NCBI GenBank assembly: GCA_013399855.1
Contig: VXAY01005828.1
Coordinates: 1 to 64,000 of the forward strand
DNA: 64,000 bases
Reading direction: 5' to 3'
Source: Oxyruncus cristatus
Lineage: Eukaryota; Chordata; Aves; Passeriformes; Cotingidae
Shown here: positions 49,722 to 61,905 of the stretch, in pieces
Position numbering within the stretch: the first letter of the stretch is position 1
Layout: each line of letters starts with the position of its first letter
Notes under the pieces: model-generated
The model's database searches: none
What the model saw: the letters and a program-made list of their open reading frames with translations, nothing else
What the model was told of the DNA's origin: nothing
Made by a program: the position numbers and the translations under genes

Positions 49722-51694
49722 AGAAAGCTACCTTATTGTACTGACAGTAACATTTACTGGACAGACCAGGACAGCAGTGATTTTACACTCCTCCCAAATA
49801 GTCTGTGTGTAGGTGGTTAAGAGATTGTGTTTTGTGTATGCTGGTCTCTCTGTGTTATTGTGCTGTTGGCAGGATGAGTCCTGGATAAGAGTGGTGGAAT
49901 TGCCATGTGGTCAGGAGATCTCAGAGTGTTTACAAGTCTGAATTCACGTGCTGTGTCAGTGTAGATGAGAAAACCAGAGCAGAACCCCCTAACCAGTGAA
50001 GTGTCCTGGTGGACAATATAGATCCCCTTAGGAGACCTGCTTGTTGTGTGACTTCACAGCAAAATGCAGACGTGCTGTCCCTGAGCACTCAAGGGTTGAC
50101 ATCACGTTCATGTCGCTCACCCACTCCCCAAATAAGCAGAGTGAAATAAAATAATAGCAAAAACATTGACAGCTTTTAATTAGTTTTCGTGTTCCATGTT
50201 ACCTGTTGGAAGAGAAAGGTGGCATTTGAGAAGATAGAGATGCATTTTATTTTTAATGTAGTTACCTTCAGGAAATGTGGGAGCTCCTGCTGATAATGCT
50301 TCTGGGAGTTCACACTGAAAAAGGGCAACTATTAATTTATGGGACAACCACTTTCCTCTGTATCCTCTTGTCACCTAAAGGGATGCAGGATTTGGGCAGA
50401 GAACTCTGTGGCATGGGTAGAATAGCCTTTAGGACTATGACAATCTCTAAATGTGCTGTTTATAAATGTTTCTGCATATAAATTAGTGATTATAAATATT
50501 GCCAGCAGCCAGAAACAGTCTGGTACAACCCATTCAGCCTTGTCTGCCCCTCAGAGAGCCATTGTTTGTTGAGGAAGGTAACAGATGAGGTGACAGAGCT
50601 CTTCTCTGAGGTGGCACTTGTTTTTTCTACTTGCCATTGCAAGCAGACATGTCCCTGGATTGAAATGTAGAGGAAGATATGTTGCCTTCTGTTCAACAGC
50701 TTTTTCTCTTCACACTCGAATCCCTGGAGAGAAATATGCTTCAGTGGGTTGGGAATTTTGCTAGGTATAAATGCAGCCCTCTGCTGTTAAATTAAGTTTA
50801 ACGTGACTGCCAAGAACCTGCTGCATTCAGGGGCCAATGTCACATGCTTGAGGCAGGAACAAGAGATGACCATGGACGAGCTGATGGGTTCCTGCCTTCT
50901 CTTCAAAATTTGGAAGCTCAGTTGATGGCTAAATACAGTTTTGTAGCTCAAGAACCTGAATCTCTTTGCAGGTGTCTATGTGAAAATCTAAGTTTGACTT
51001 GAGGCTGACTTTTAGAGAGATTTCTGGGGTCATCCCGTTCATCCAGGACACACACACTGCAAGAGCAACCTGGGCTGTTGAATTTCTGGGTCCATCTGCA
51101 TCCAAGTTCTAAATATTACGATGATAAACTTATCTAATAACAGCAGAATTACAGTTTGATAATTAGTTTTCCTTGGCTTTATACTAAAACTGGCTTTTCT
51201 TCCCTTTTTTCTTGGCTTGTAGCTGTGCTCCCTGGCCAGTGCCATTCCCTGGAAATGTTTCCATCTCTTTAGCCTCTTTTGGGTGTTGCAAACACTGCAG
51301 AGGGAGAATCTATGTGTGGGACCTTGCGTTGTACCCAAGTGTCTCTAACATAAGTGTTTCTAGCAGCCCTGTTCTCAGTTCATTGACTTTTGTCAATGTG
51401 ATAGTAAAACTAAAAGTAACTGTGCTCGAGAGTGAACAAAAAGCCCACGAACCTCCCAGTGTCTGAAACTAAAGCATGTCCTTGTTGCTGTGAGAGTGGG
51501 AAGAGTCCTCTGTCTGCAGATGAGTTCTGTGAGCAGCAGGTCATGTAGACATCAAGGACTATGAAATAATGACTCTGTGTCAGAGTGTGGCTTGTGCTCT
51601 TGTACTTCCATTACTCCTCTTCCCACTGAGAGTGCTCCTTGGACTGTACTCCTAACATGATAAACATATCTGGAATGAAAATGCTTAGCTGTAC

Positions 51695-51724
51695 CCTAAT
51701 TATAGGAGATCCTAATTATAGGAG
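51695..51724. repeat. Short tandem duplication (16-bp period)
   Basis: The motif cctaattataggag occurs at 51695-51708 and again at 51711-51724. Confidence 0.85.
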
Positions 51725-52322
51725 GTATCCTGAGGTTCTGCTGACGTGCTGAATGAATGCAAAGTGGTCCTTCCCAGAAGAGCTTCTACAGAGTAATTCT
51801 GGCTTGTCTTGCGTCTGTTCACGTCGGCATTTCGGGGTCAAGCTGTCCCCTGTTGGGTATGATTTCACAGGGCATCTTGACCCCTACTATGCTGGGATTA
51901 GATCTGGCTCTCCATTCTCATTCTAGCAGTCGGCTGAATATTGCAGAATACAGGTTATTAATAGTAGCTCTCTCTGGATCTCCTAGTGATGATAGTTCAC
52001 GGACTGTACGTAGTAGGTGGACGTCATCTGGGAAGGTAGATGGAGTTGTGAGAAATACCTGTGTAAACCAATACTTCTGGAGGGAGTTGGCCTGCCTTGT
52101 TCATGGGCATTTCAGCCCATGTTGTGAGCGGTAAAAGCTTGTCAGTGAAAAGTTGTTGTCAGCCTTGCACAACCAGTGCCCTTCTACAGCATCCCGTGCT
52201 TCCCTGGCCCTGCGTCACGTGCCGCTCACGTTGGGTTTGTGTGACTCAGTGCAGAGAAACGGGGTAAAAAAAGACTTAACAGGTCACATTTGGCCTGCAG
52301 GGCCAGCATCAGGGAGAGAGGA

Positions 52323-52678
52323 TGTCATGGTTTAGCCCATTCCCCTCAGTATTAGGGTAGAAGATGGTTGATTCCAGGTGAAATTCCGGCTAAGTAGCCA
52401 ATTGAGGACTTCTGTGACGTCTCTACGAATTACGTATTTTGAGGAAGAGAAGGAGGGGTGGTATTTGTAGATATGTAAGTTTGTTATTATAGGAAAACTA
52501 GTTAGACTTGTTGTGTATATAAGTATTTCCCTTAGTTCTTGTTGTGTAGCAATAAATCTTAATATTAATCCCCATTTCAAGGAGATCTGTTTTGTCTGTG
52601 CAAACTCTTCCGGCTCGTTAACAAAATTTATGGGTTGCTAAACACTGTGCAGAAAGCGCAGGGGCTAAACCTGTGACA
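52323..52678 (+). mobile_element. Endogenous retrovirus LTR (solo or remnant 3' LTR)
   Basis: This 356-bp unit begins TGTCATGG and ends CTGTGACA, so it has the TG...CA form with TGTCA/TGACA terminal inverted repeats. A TATA box (tatataag, 52516-52523) is followed about 28 bases later by AATAAA (52551-52556), the normal order inside an LTR. The purine-rich agggagagagga just before 52323 could be a polypurine tract of a + strand provirus. I see no gag, pol or env reading frame nearby and no clear target-site duplication. It therefore looks like an LTR with little or no internal region, an old genomic copy with no coding capacity. Confidence 0.75.
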
Positions 52679-54132
52679 CAGGAGATGAGCTGGATGCAAC
52701 CTGGCACTTGGAGAAGGAGTGGCTTTGTGAGGCTGTTCGTGCAGAGGTTGGGTGTTGCGCACACAGAGCAGCTCCCACGAGCGCCCCGACGTCAGCAAGG
52801 TTTTCCCCGTTCCATCAGCTGAGAATTTTCGGTGTTTCCTCTGCCGACTTCAGTGCAACTTATTGTTGAATTCAAGCCACTAAGAGCAGAGCTCTGCAAT
52901 ACACGTGTAACTTTTAAAAATTGCTTAAAAATAAGGTCGTAATTAGGTCGGCAGGAGGCAATTTTTAAAAAAAAATTATTGCGCCATGAAAACTAATAGA
53001 ACCTTGATGGAGTGTTCAGAGTGCCTGGGCCTGGTTTAAGTTATGCTGGTTTTCTCCAGAAATGGCCCATTAAAATTTATATTATTTTAGAGTTTTAATT
53101 AGCTAAGCATGTAAACTAAAATAAATAAGGGTTTTGGAGACATTTGGGGGGGGGAAAGAAAAGACAATATCAATGTTCCTTCTAATTCTTACTTATAGGA
53201 AGAGTAATTATTCCCTTTGATGTTAAATCACCTTTTCTTCTTCTCACTCAATCTGTGAATTTTCTCTCTCTTAGCGGAACCTTGGGATTTTATTCCCAAC
53301 ACTTTGGCCCTGTCATTCTGCTTTATTAAACTGGCAGTTTGTTTGAACACTGCAGTTACTCATTAAATTTTGCATTTTCTCTCGCTGTATTAATCACTGC
53401 TTTTTACGAACTGGGAATGTAAATGATCCCTTTGCCATCGCCGCCGTGGGATAATTTGCCTTTGTAAGAGGCTCCTCAGCATTTCATGCAGTTTTCCTAG
53501 TCTTGTAATAAGCAGGGTTTGGGGTTTTTTTTCCCCTTCACTGTAAGATTTACTTCGGATCCTGCTTTCTTACTATTGTTTTCCACAAAGCAATTCTCCC
53601 AAAAGTCAGATTTTCATCAAACTAACAGTCCTGTTTGCGTGCTGCTCTGGTATTAAACTGTGTGCATGCAAACGGCAAAATGCAAATGTGGGAGTGTGTT
53701 AAACGAGCCACTCTGTGGCTCGGGGAGGGCAATTGCTACCATCAAATCCCCGAGCGTTCCAAGCATGTACAGGCAGCTGGAATCTGGCTTAAGTCCCCTG
53801 TGAAAAATGTAGCTCCCAGAGATCAATAACGTGTGTATGTGCCTCACATGAGGCACAGAACGCCTGTTTATTCCATTGCTGATAACAGGGCTCGTGGTCT
53901 GGCGCAGTATCAGCAGCCAGGTGGCGTGGGGAGGGCACATCTCCTTTCTCGGGGGGTTTTCCACTTGGATATTCACAGATTTTCTCGTGGATGGGCTGTA
54001 GTGGTGAGCTCCAGAAGAAATGGTCTTCTTGTGTCAAGAGCTGGGGAAGGGAATCCAGTGCTCCAGGGGAGTTGGCGGGGTTGGGATCATGTGGGATTCT
54101 CATTCCTTGCCCCAGCTGAGGAGCATGAGGAA
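52679..54132. other. PTPRT: PTPRT downstream intron after the LTR; no gene seen
   Basis: The 53180-53470 portion has the low-repeat, balanced look of possible conserved non-coding DNA. There is no coding exon. Confidence 0.55.
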
Positions 54133-54340
54133 AGAGTCATAGAATATCCTCAGTTGGAAGGGACACACAGGATCACAGAGTCCAACCCCTGGCCCTGCAC
54201 AGACACCCCAACAATCCCACCCTGTCCCTCAGAGCGTTGTCCAAACCCTCCTGGAGCTCTGGCAGCCTTGGGGCCGTGCCCACTGCCCTGGGGAGCCTGG
54301 TCAGTGCCAACCACCATTTCTTGGAGAAATACTGTTATTT
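54133..54340 (-). mobile_element. CR1 LINE fragment
   Basis: The complemented CR1 starts agagtcatagaatatcctca. It continues gttggaagggacacacagga, gagtccaacccctggccctg, cagagcgttgtccaaaccct and ctgccctggggagcctggtc, to tttcttggagaaatact. Confidence 0.9.
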
Positions 54341-57300
54341 ATCACCTGGTCCCCCTGGTGCTCCAGCTGAATTCTGGTATTAGCAGCCCATGTCCCTGTC
54401 CCACCGTAACTCCAGCTGCAGGGAATATGGCACTGATGGAGATGAAGTATTTAGTTTAGGAAATGTTGGTGTGTGCACATGGGTGCCCCAGAGATGCTCT
54501 CAGCCTGTTGTAATTTCTGTAGCATCACAATTTGTCTGGGTTTATCACTGAAGATTCAGTCTAGGTTTGAGAAACACCAAACCTGGAAGACTTGAGCAGC
54601 TTCCCCGGGGAGCAACGCTCTTCCCTTGGCAAATGGCTGTGATGTAGAAAATACCAATGTTTTTAGGACTCAGACCTGCACTCGGGTGTTCTCTGTGGTA
54701 ACCTGACCTCCACGGAGTAGTTCAGGTTTGCTCTCAGTTTCCCAGGGCTGAGAGCTGTGCAGCAAAGGCACCACATGTTTGCTGTAAGGACAAAATCCAC
54801 TGACTGAGGGGTCCCAGGAGCCAGAGGACAGTCAGGTTTCATTGCTTGGGAGGGACAGAGGGGATAAGAACGACCAGAACTGTGGTAGATTAAAAGAGGG
54901 AAGAGGCTTCTCTTGAGGTGCCAAAAGATTGAGTTGTGTCAGAGCAAAGGTTCGTGAGCAACTGGTTTTATCTTGCTGAAGGAGTGACTGGAGAGCAGCA
55001 CTGAGAGCTGCCTCCCCTGCACCCACCAGGCTCTGTGTGTGTGTGTGTGTATGAGCAAAACAGATCAAAACACACTTAGGCTGCTGCGTCTTTCAGCAAC
55101 ATCTTTCATGCAAATTGTGGCTTTTTTTTTCAATAAATTACCCTTAATTTGAATCAATAAAAAAAAAATCTGCCTTTCCATTACTGTATGATGACTCTCT
55201 CTGGCTCCCCAGTGAATTCATAAATCTGTTTCATGTTCAAGCCTCCAAATTACTTTGATAAGAAACAAGGCAAAGCAGTATAAACTAAGTTTTCTGCGTG
55301 ACTTTTCAGGGCCAGGTGTCTGCACTCTAATTTGCCACATTTTGATGCTCCTTTGCTTGTGCTTTAGATGTGGGAGCCTAAGTTGAGTCTCATTCAAATT
55401 CATGTTCTTGTTATTGCTATTCAGAGTCTGAATTCTTGTTGGTGGAAAGCTCCAATACTACAGTAAGTCCAGGAGCAGCTGCTAAGTCTATTTAAATGGT
55501 ACTTTGTAGCAAGCTTAAAATGACAATAAAGGATCTTTATTCCTTCTGTAAAATGCCCTGATTTTTTTGGGGGGGGGCTAAGTTTAAGCAGAAGCCACCT
55601 GAAGGCATTTTATTTACCTTTTAGGTCTGGGTAAACAGAATATTTCTACACTTCTCGTTTGAAACCTGTTGCCATCTTCAACTGATTTACCAGATTTGGA
55701 GAACTCATATCAGGGGTCTGTAAAATCTTGGAAGTCGGGCTAGAAGAGCCTGGCACAAAATACGTTATTCACAGCTTTGATATGTCCAATAACAAGCTAT
55801 TATTTTCATGTTCTTTGAGGCTGAACCACTCTAGAGTTTGAGGTTGAAACCATGAATCACTTGAGACAATGAGAAAATACAGGCTTGCACTGATCAAGGG
55901 CTTTTTTTTGTTGAATTTACAGCTCAGGCTTGACCACAAATAGACATCCCTTTTTTAATACTGGCTTTTAGACTTTTTAAGTCTGTATTGTGGGTCCTGC
56001 AGGAATGGGTACATCCTCTACCCATTTTGATTTGTGGAAGCCCCTATCCTGCTTCCTTCCCCTGCAATACTTTTTATGCAGGTGCAAACCTCTGCACGGC
56101 AAATTTAACTATCCTGGCTGGCTTGTTTTTCTTAGTCACCTTTAAAATTGCCTGCAGAGTGTCAGACATCCAGAGGGGGAAAAATAAATAAATGGTGTTA
56201 AGGTTTGGAAAGTGTACTCTGGATGGATGAAGGGGAATGTGGTATTAGAATGATTTGCTGCATGAATCACTGGGACTAAGTGTCCTTTACATACTTGCCT
56301 GGGGTTGCAAAAGTCTGGATTCAGAGCCTGAGGGGGCTCTTCTGCCTTTTGCTCCCACTGCCCTGCTGCAGTCACTGCAGTGTGGGAGGCAGGATCAGGG
56401 TTACAGTGATTGGAGAGATTGGGACCGTGTGGGGGAGAGTGCTAAAAGAAGTGCCATAAAGAGGGAGGAAATATTTTCTTCCTCGTCAGAGAAAATACCC
56501 AGGGTTTCTTGTTCTGTGGCCCTCTAATTGTGCTTTGTAATTGAAACCTAATGAGGTACATTTTGGACGGTGCCCGAGCCTTTCAGGCTCAGTTTTATTC
56601 TGTGATTCCCAGCATGCAAAGCCGAAGCCTACATCTGCAGCAATTAACCTCGCTCACCTCCTCACCATGACACGGTAAAAACTCTGGGCTTGCTCTGGTT
56701 GCTCATCAAGGCGCTGCTGCTCTGCCTCTGCCACCCGCTCCAGCCCCGTGTCCAGAGCTGGCAGGGATGTGGTGTTGGGTCCCACGGCTTTCCCTGGCCC
56801 TCCGTGTGACGGTGTCACCGAGGAGAAAACCTGTTTTTCTTCTACTTGTGCCCCCTCAGAACATTTCAAGAGTTGTGGGGGAGGGAGGGAGGGAATGGAG
56901 GTCGTTGCGCCAAAAAGGGCAGAGTTGGTGCACGTTCCATGTGCTGCTCGTGGGCACCAGGAAAGATCCTGCCCAGGGTGGAGGGCTCAAATGGGGTATG
57001 GTAGCAACTCAAATGAGTTGAGGTATGGTTTTTATAGGTATTCAGCTCCTTATAAGCAGAGGTGGAGCCAGTCAGACCAATCTGACAGCTCAGTGCTTGA
57101 TTTTACAGCTCATTAGTGAAAGGGAAGAAGAAGCAGAGCAAGATTATCCTAAAAGGGGAGTTGGAATAATAAATTGGACTATTTTAAACTTTGTCTTTTG
57201 AGACTCTTAACTCTAATGCCTTTTAATGCCATTTAAAGCAATTCGGTGTATCTTTGGAGCATCACAAGGAATTTGGAGAGCGGTGGAGTGAAGTCTCTTT

Positions 57301-60300
57301 GGAATATTGCTGCTGGTGTGCGCAGCAAAGAAAAGGAGGTTGGACCAGTGTAATGGATTATCCAGTGAACACAATTTATGGTTGACTATATTCCTACGGA
57401 TGAAGTAACAGGAAAATCCAATAGACTATTAAAAAAGGGAACAGGCAAGTACCTTTTTTTCCACTCCTGTGTGAGGCAGAAGAGCATGGAAATGCTATGA
57501 AGTACAGCAAGTGTACAATGCCAAGAAAATTTTGCAAAACATTTTTTAAGGTGCAGTTGATATGTTTTCATGTGGATTGGAAGTTGATTACAGGACCGTA
57601 AAGCCAGAATTGGAGTTGAGAGGTATCTAAAGATCTTAACAGTTCACTTTTCATTCATGAGGTCTCCACACGGTGCCTTCAGAAAACAAAATAATACAGC
57701 CAAAAAAAACGCCTTAGAATGTAAAGTGGACCAGAATGCACATAATACAGTTATTTTTGTGCTAGTCAGTGTTTGAGTGAATGCCTGTATTTTCTCAAAT
57801 TGAATCAAACTCAGAAATCAATGTAGCATGGGGAGAAAGGTCTGAGGCTGGGTTTAGTTTGTCCTTTTGTGAACACAACGAATCAGCCTCTGCTCTGCTC
57901 GCTGCAGGAGACCTTTGCTGATGTGGGTCCCTGAATTGCCCATTTGGAAGTGTATCCCACTTATGTGACCAGTAGTTATCTTTAAAGACAGATGGATCTC
58001 AGTGTTTGTGAAATCGAGCTGCTTTCGCGTTTGTTCTGCTCAAGTTTCTCACTGGAGGCACCACGTTGTGCAGAGATGAGCAGAGACTCCACCAGCTTCC
58101 AGTATTCCCAGGCTCTACCCTGGGTCAGTAACTCTGAGTGAGTGAGTGAGGTAACAGCACTCAGGACAGCCAGGATGGGATGTATGGGATGGGAGGAGAA
58201 GTATTTGGACACTGCATGATGGTTTCTCTGTTCCCAGTCTGGTGGGATGCAGAGACACAAAGAAGAGAAGCGTTTCTGCCCAGGCAAAGCAGCTACGAAC
58301 AGAACATCACACGAGGTGCTGGCTCATGGTGGATTTTTCCCCCTCCAGTCTTTATTTTCAGTGGGCAAGAGGCTCGTGGGCACTGGATTTTTAGGCTTTG
58401 TCCTCTGAACAACCTGTCTGACCACTTGTTTGCAGTGTCCTGTGCCCAGGCTGAGTGAGGTGCCTCCACTGATCCTGCAACACTGGAATGTTGCTTCAGC
58501 TTCTGACTTTTGGACGCATTTTCTGCACTCAGGTTCCTGTGTGTTTTCTCCCTCTACGAAGAGTGTTTAGTTGTTCAATGAGGTGTAGCTCCCTTTGAGC
58601 TAATGGATAGCTCAGAGACACCTTTGTGTGGGAACTCACTTAAAAAAAAAGAAAAAAAGGAACATTCTTTGGTTGGAATTTTTAACTTGCTTTATGCACT
58701 GTGGATTTTACAGCCTCTGGCTTCTGTGAAAATACAGTTCAGGTGAATAAACCAGAAAACTTACTGTGGCAAACCTGATTGGAGATGACCTCCTCTACAA
58801 TAGTAATGGGATTTTATTCATGTAGCACCTAATGTGTCTGCAAAACTCTACCCCAGGTATTTACTCTGAAGCAGTTATGTCCCGAGGAACAAACGATGTT
58901 GTTTCTCCAAGGTGATGGAAGATTTTCAGGTGCCTTCTGACTTTGGATTCTCCCCAGGACACTGGAAAATCAGGTCCAGGATTTATTCAAGAAGAAACCA
59001 TCAGCAGTGCCTTTACTGAGCAGAAGTTGTGACCAGTCAGTGCACAAAGGAAAGGCCTCTGGGTGTGAGCGCTGGGAAGTCTTTTAAAGGCTCTGTTATG
59101 TCAGGCACAAGATTCATTCCTTCTGATGAAATATTTGGATTAGAGGGAAAAGCACGTGCCACGAGCCCCTGAGTGAGGGAGGGAGCAGGAACTTTCCAGC
59201 AAGGGTGGGAAGAAGGAGTGTGTTACGTGAGGATTAGGAGTTCAGGGGTTTAGGGGAATTGAATGGCTTTTTCCTGTGAAAACACAGAATAAATCCTTTA
59301 AGTTTTAGGTGATGTAAAACATATCTAGTTGAGATGTAGACGAGGATTATTCAGATAGGTTTTTGGGAGTGGGGCAGTGGCTGTTCACCCCTCAGACTTG
59401 GCTTCTGCGCTGCTCAGAGATGGGGTTTGGGGTGCTCTACCTGTGCCTGTCCTCCCCTTCTGCACGTCCTCAGCACCTGAATCCTTCCCCTTTATCCCAC
59501 TGTTCCAACAGTGAACTCTGCAAATCCCGGCTGAGCAATATTCATGAGAACTTCAACCTTGTCTGCCTTTGCAGAGCTACTCAGGAAAATATGTTCCATC
59601 TTGCTATAAATACTAATACTCAAGACAGCATCTTAATCACTAAATTCCAAGCGAATATTTTGCATATAAACATTTATTTTCTTCACTCTGTTATCTGGCT
59701 CAAAGCTGACCATTTTTCTGCGAGAATGTTGCAGGAGCAACTTGGCTTTTTTGCTGGCTGAAGCAGTTCAGGTGGATTTATTTGCTATTACTTAGAGCAT
59801 TAAAACAAGGTTTTGTACACTGGCTTCAGGACGAATTTCTTGCCCTCTTATTTATGGCAGGAGTGCATTAGTTGGGGGGCTGGGTTGGCTTCCCTTCTAT
59901 TTTTTGAGACTGAGTTAGACTTGCAGCCGTTTTCAAAATCTTTGCAACTGGACAACCTGTATTTTTGGGAATTATGCTGGAAGAAAGGCTGAAGGTATTA
60001 ATTTTAAAAGATAGGAAAATGGGTTTGAAAATTGCACAGCCTATTTTCATCCTTCCCTTACTCCATACAGCTGTTTTTTTATCCTTCTGGTGAGAAAAAT
60101 CCAAAGTTGGGACAACTAGATGGTTTAATTTGAGAGACAGCTGTAAAAACTGCCCTCAGAGTCATTGTTTTAACATACAAAGCCAAAAAATGGTTGTACT
60201 TGGTACGGACAGTATTTGATGATTAGCAAGGCATGATCACTCTCACATGTTATTCATGGGTATTTGGGGTTTGAGATGTTTTCAGTTCTGCCATAAGTCT

Positions 60301-60880
60301 GAAAATTGGAAGATCCGGGCCAAAAAAAAAGGACCAAAAAATCAAAATAGAAAAGTAAAGTTTGATTTAGGGATGTTTGTGTGAAAGAGGAAAGATAGGC
60401 CAGACATTGTGTCAGGAGGATCTACAAGTGAGTCCTCATCCTCAGTCCTCTGCAATTCCTTCACCGAAGAAGAATTTTTAATTTTTTGTGTGAGTGTTCA
60501 CAGGCTGATCTGGGGATAAGAAAGGAGCTCAGGGCTTGATTCAGTTATCTTCTGTTTTTGGGATGAGAATGTAGAAATGCACTTGGCAGAAAAGGAAGTA
60601 AATGTGTGTGAGAGGTTTGCTGGGCTCAGAATATTGGCTTAGGTGCTTCCAGCTGGTGTTCCTGTACAAAGTGTTCCTCCTGCTGTCAGTCCCTTGCTGG
60701 TGTGTGTTCAGGTGTGCAGCCAGGCTTCCTATGGGGTTTGTGTCTTAAGAATATTAAGACCTTTGTAAGACTTTCCACCTGGCCTGGTTTGGGGGTTAAG
60801 TTCTGATCTGACCGGTCTGTGCTGCTTTTGCTTCTGTGTTGGTCACCTTCAGTCTGTGGCAGGGTTGATCGTTTTGAGAG
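54341..60880. other. PTPRT: PTPRT downstream intron, long unique stretch
   Basis: About 6.5 kb with a (GT)n tract (55033-55050), poly(A) and poly(T) runs, and a modestly GC-rich patch at 56560-56960. That patch holds a minus-strand open frame of uncertain meaning. No recognised exon or transposon was found. Confidence 0.6.
55033..55050. repeat. (GT)n microsatellite
   Basis: About nine perfect GT units. Confidence 0.85.
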
Positions 60881-61142
60881 AGCCACAGAATGGTTTGGGT
60901 TGGAAGGGAATGTAAAGCTCATCTCATTTCACCCCCTGCCATGGGCAGGGACATCTTCCACCAGCCCAGGTTGCTCCAAGCCCCGTCCAACCTGGCCTTG
61001 GACACTTCCAGGGATGGGGCAGCCACAGCTTCTCTGGGCAACCTGTGCCAGGGCCTCCCCACCCTCACAGTCAAGAATTTCTTTTAATATCTAAATCTAC
61101 CCTCCTTCAGCTTAAAACCATTCCCCCTTGTCTTGTCATTGT
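60881..61142 (-). mobile_element. CR1 LINE 3' fragment
   Basis: The complemented CR1 end starts agccacagaatggtttgggt. It continues ccccctgccatgggcaggga, ggttgctccaagccccgtcc, ccagggatggggcagccaca and cctccccaccctcacagtca, to cccccttgtcttgtcattgt. Confidence 0.94.
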
Positions 61143-61529
61143 AAAAAAAGGTATTTTGTGGAAGCTGGGAATGTGTGCCTTGAATTTGCTAATCTGACAC
61201 CTTTTCCCCCTCCACCTTCTACGTGATAACCTGTTTCAGTAGTTGCTGAAAGAAGTTCGTGCTTTGGTTTGCTTTTTCCACTGGTTATTGTTTCTAACTG
61301 GGGAAGCCAGGGTGTTTCCCAGCACCCCTGTGGGGTTCAGGGGTTGCTTCCCACGTGCCCCTGTTTCCATCATGCCTGCAGGCAGGGCAGGTGGGATGTT
61401 TGCCAAGAACTGCACTCCTGCTGTCCGTAGCCTGCACCCAGAGAGGTTTGTTTTCTTGTAATGCCTCTAGGTATCAGGTGGATTTGATCGTATTGGTAGA
61501 GGTCACCTCAAGCAAGAGGGCACCTCAGG
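61143..61529. other. Unique spacer between two opposed CR1 copies
   Basis: Nothing gene-like was recognised. It would form the loop if the flanking CR1 copies paired in RNA. Confidence 0.6.
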
Positions 61530-61905
61530 GGCCAACCTGGACAAGAGAAGGCTCCAGGGAGGACTTAGAGCACTTTCCAGTGCCCAAAGTGGCTCCAAGA
61601 GAGCTGGAGAGGGACTTGGGACACGGGCCAGGAGTGACAGGACAAAGGGAATGGGTTTAAACTGAAAGAGAGTAGGTTTAGATTGGATCTTAGGAAGAAA
61701 TTCTTGACTATGAGGGAGGGGAGGTCCTGGCAGAGGTTGCCCAGAGGAGCTGTGGCTGCCCCAGCCCTGGGAGTGTCCAAGGCCAGGTTGGACGGGGCTT
61801 GGAGCAACCTGGGCTAATGGAAGGTGTCCCTGCCCATGGCAGGGGGTGGGACTGGATAAGCTTTAAAGTCCCTTTCAACCCGAACCATTCTGGGATTCTT
61901 TGAAT
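61530..61905 (+). mobile_element. CR1 LINE fragment
   Basis: Sense CR1: gacaagagaaggctccaggg, gtgacaggacaaagggaatg, gattggatcttaggaagaaa, gtgtccaaggccaggttgga and ctttaaagtccctttcaacc, ending gaaccattctgggattcttt. Confidence 0.94.

Larger units (their letters stand above)
46011..52322. other. PTPRT: PTPRT downstream intron, middle part; no gene seen
   Basis: About 6.3 kb. The AT-rich stretch at 46420-46640 resembles conserved non-coding DNA. A short duplicated motif lies at 51695-51724. A purine tract immediately precedes the LTR at 52323. No coding exon was recognised. Confidence 0.6.

Noticed and set aside
51757..52134. 125-codon frame upstream of the LTR as a possible retroviral gene remnant
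   Set aside because: No gag, pro, pol or env motif can be seen. Position next to the LTR alone is not enough.
53833..54459. 208-codon + strand open frame
   Set aside because: It runs into the CR1 fragment at 54133-54340 and has no recognisable protein family or splice structure.
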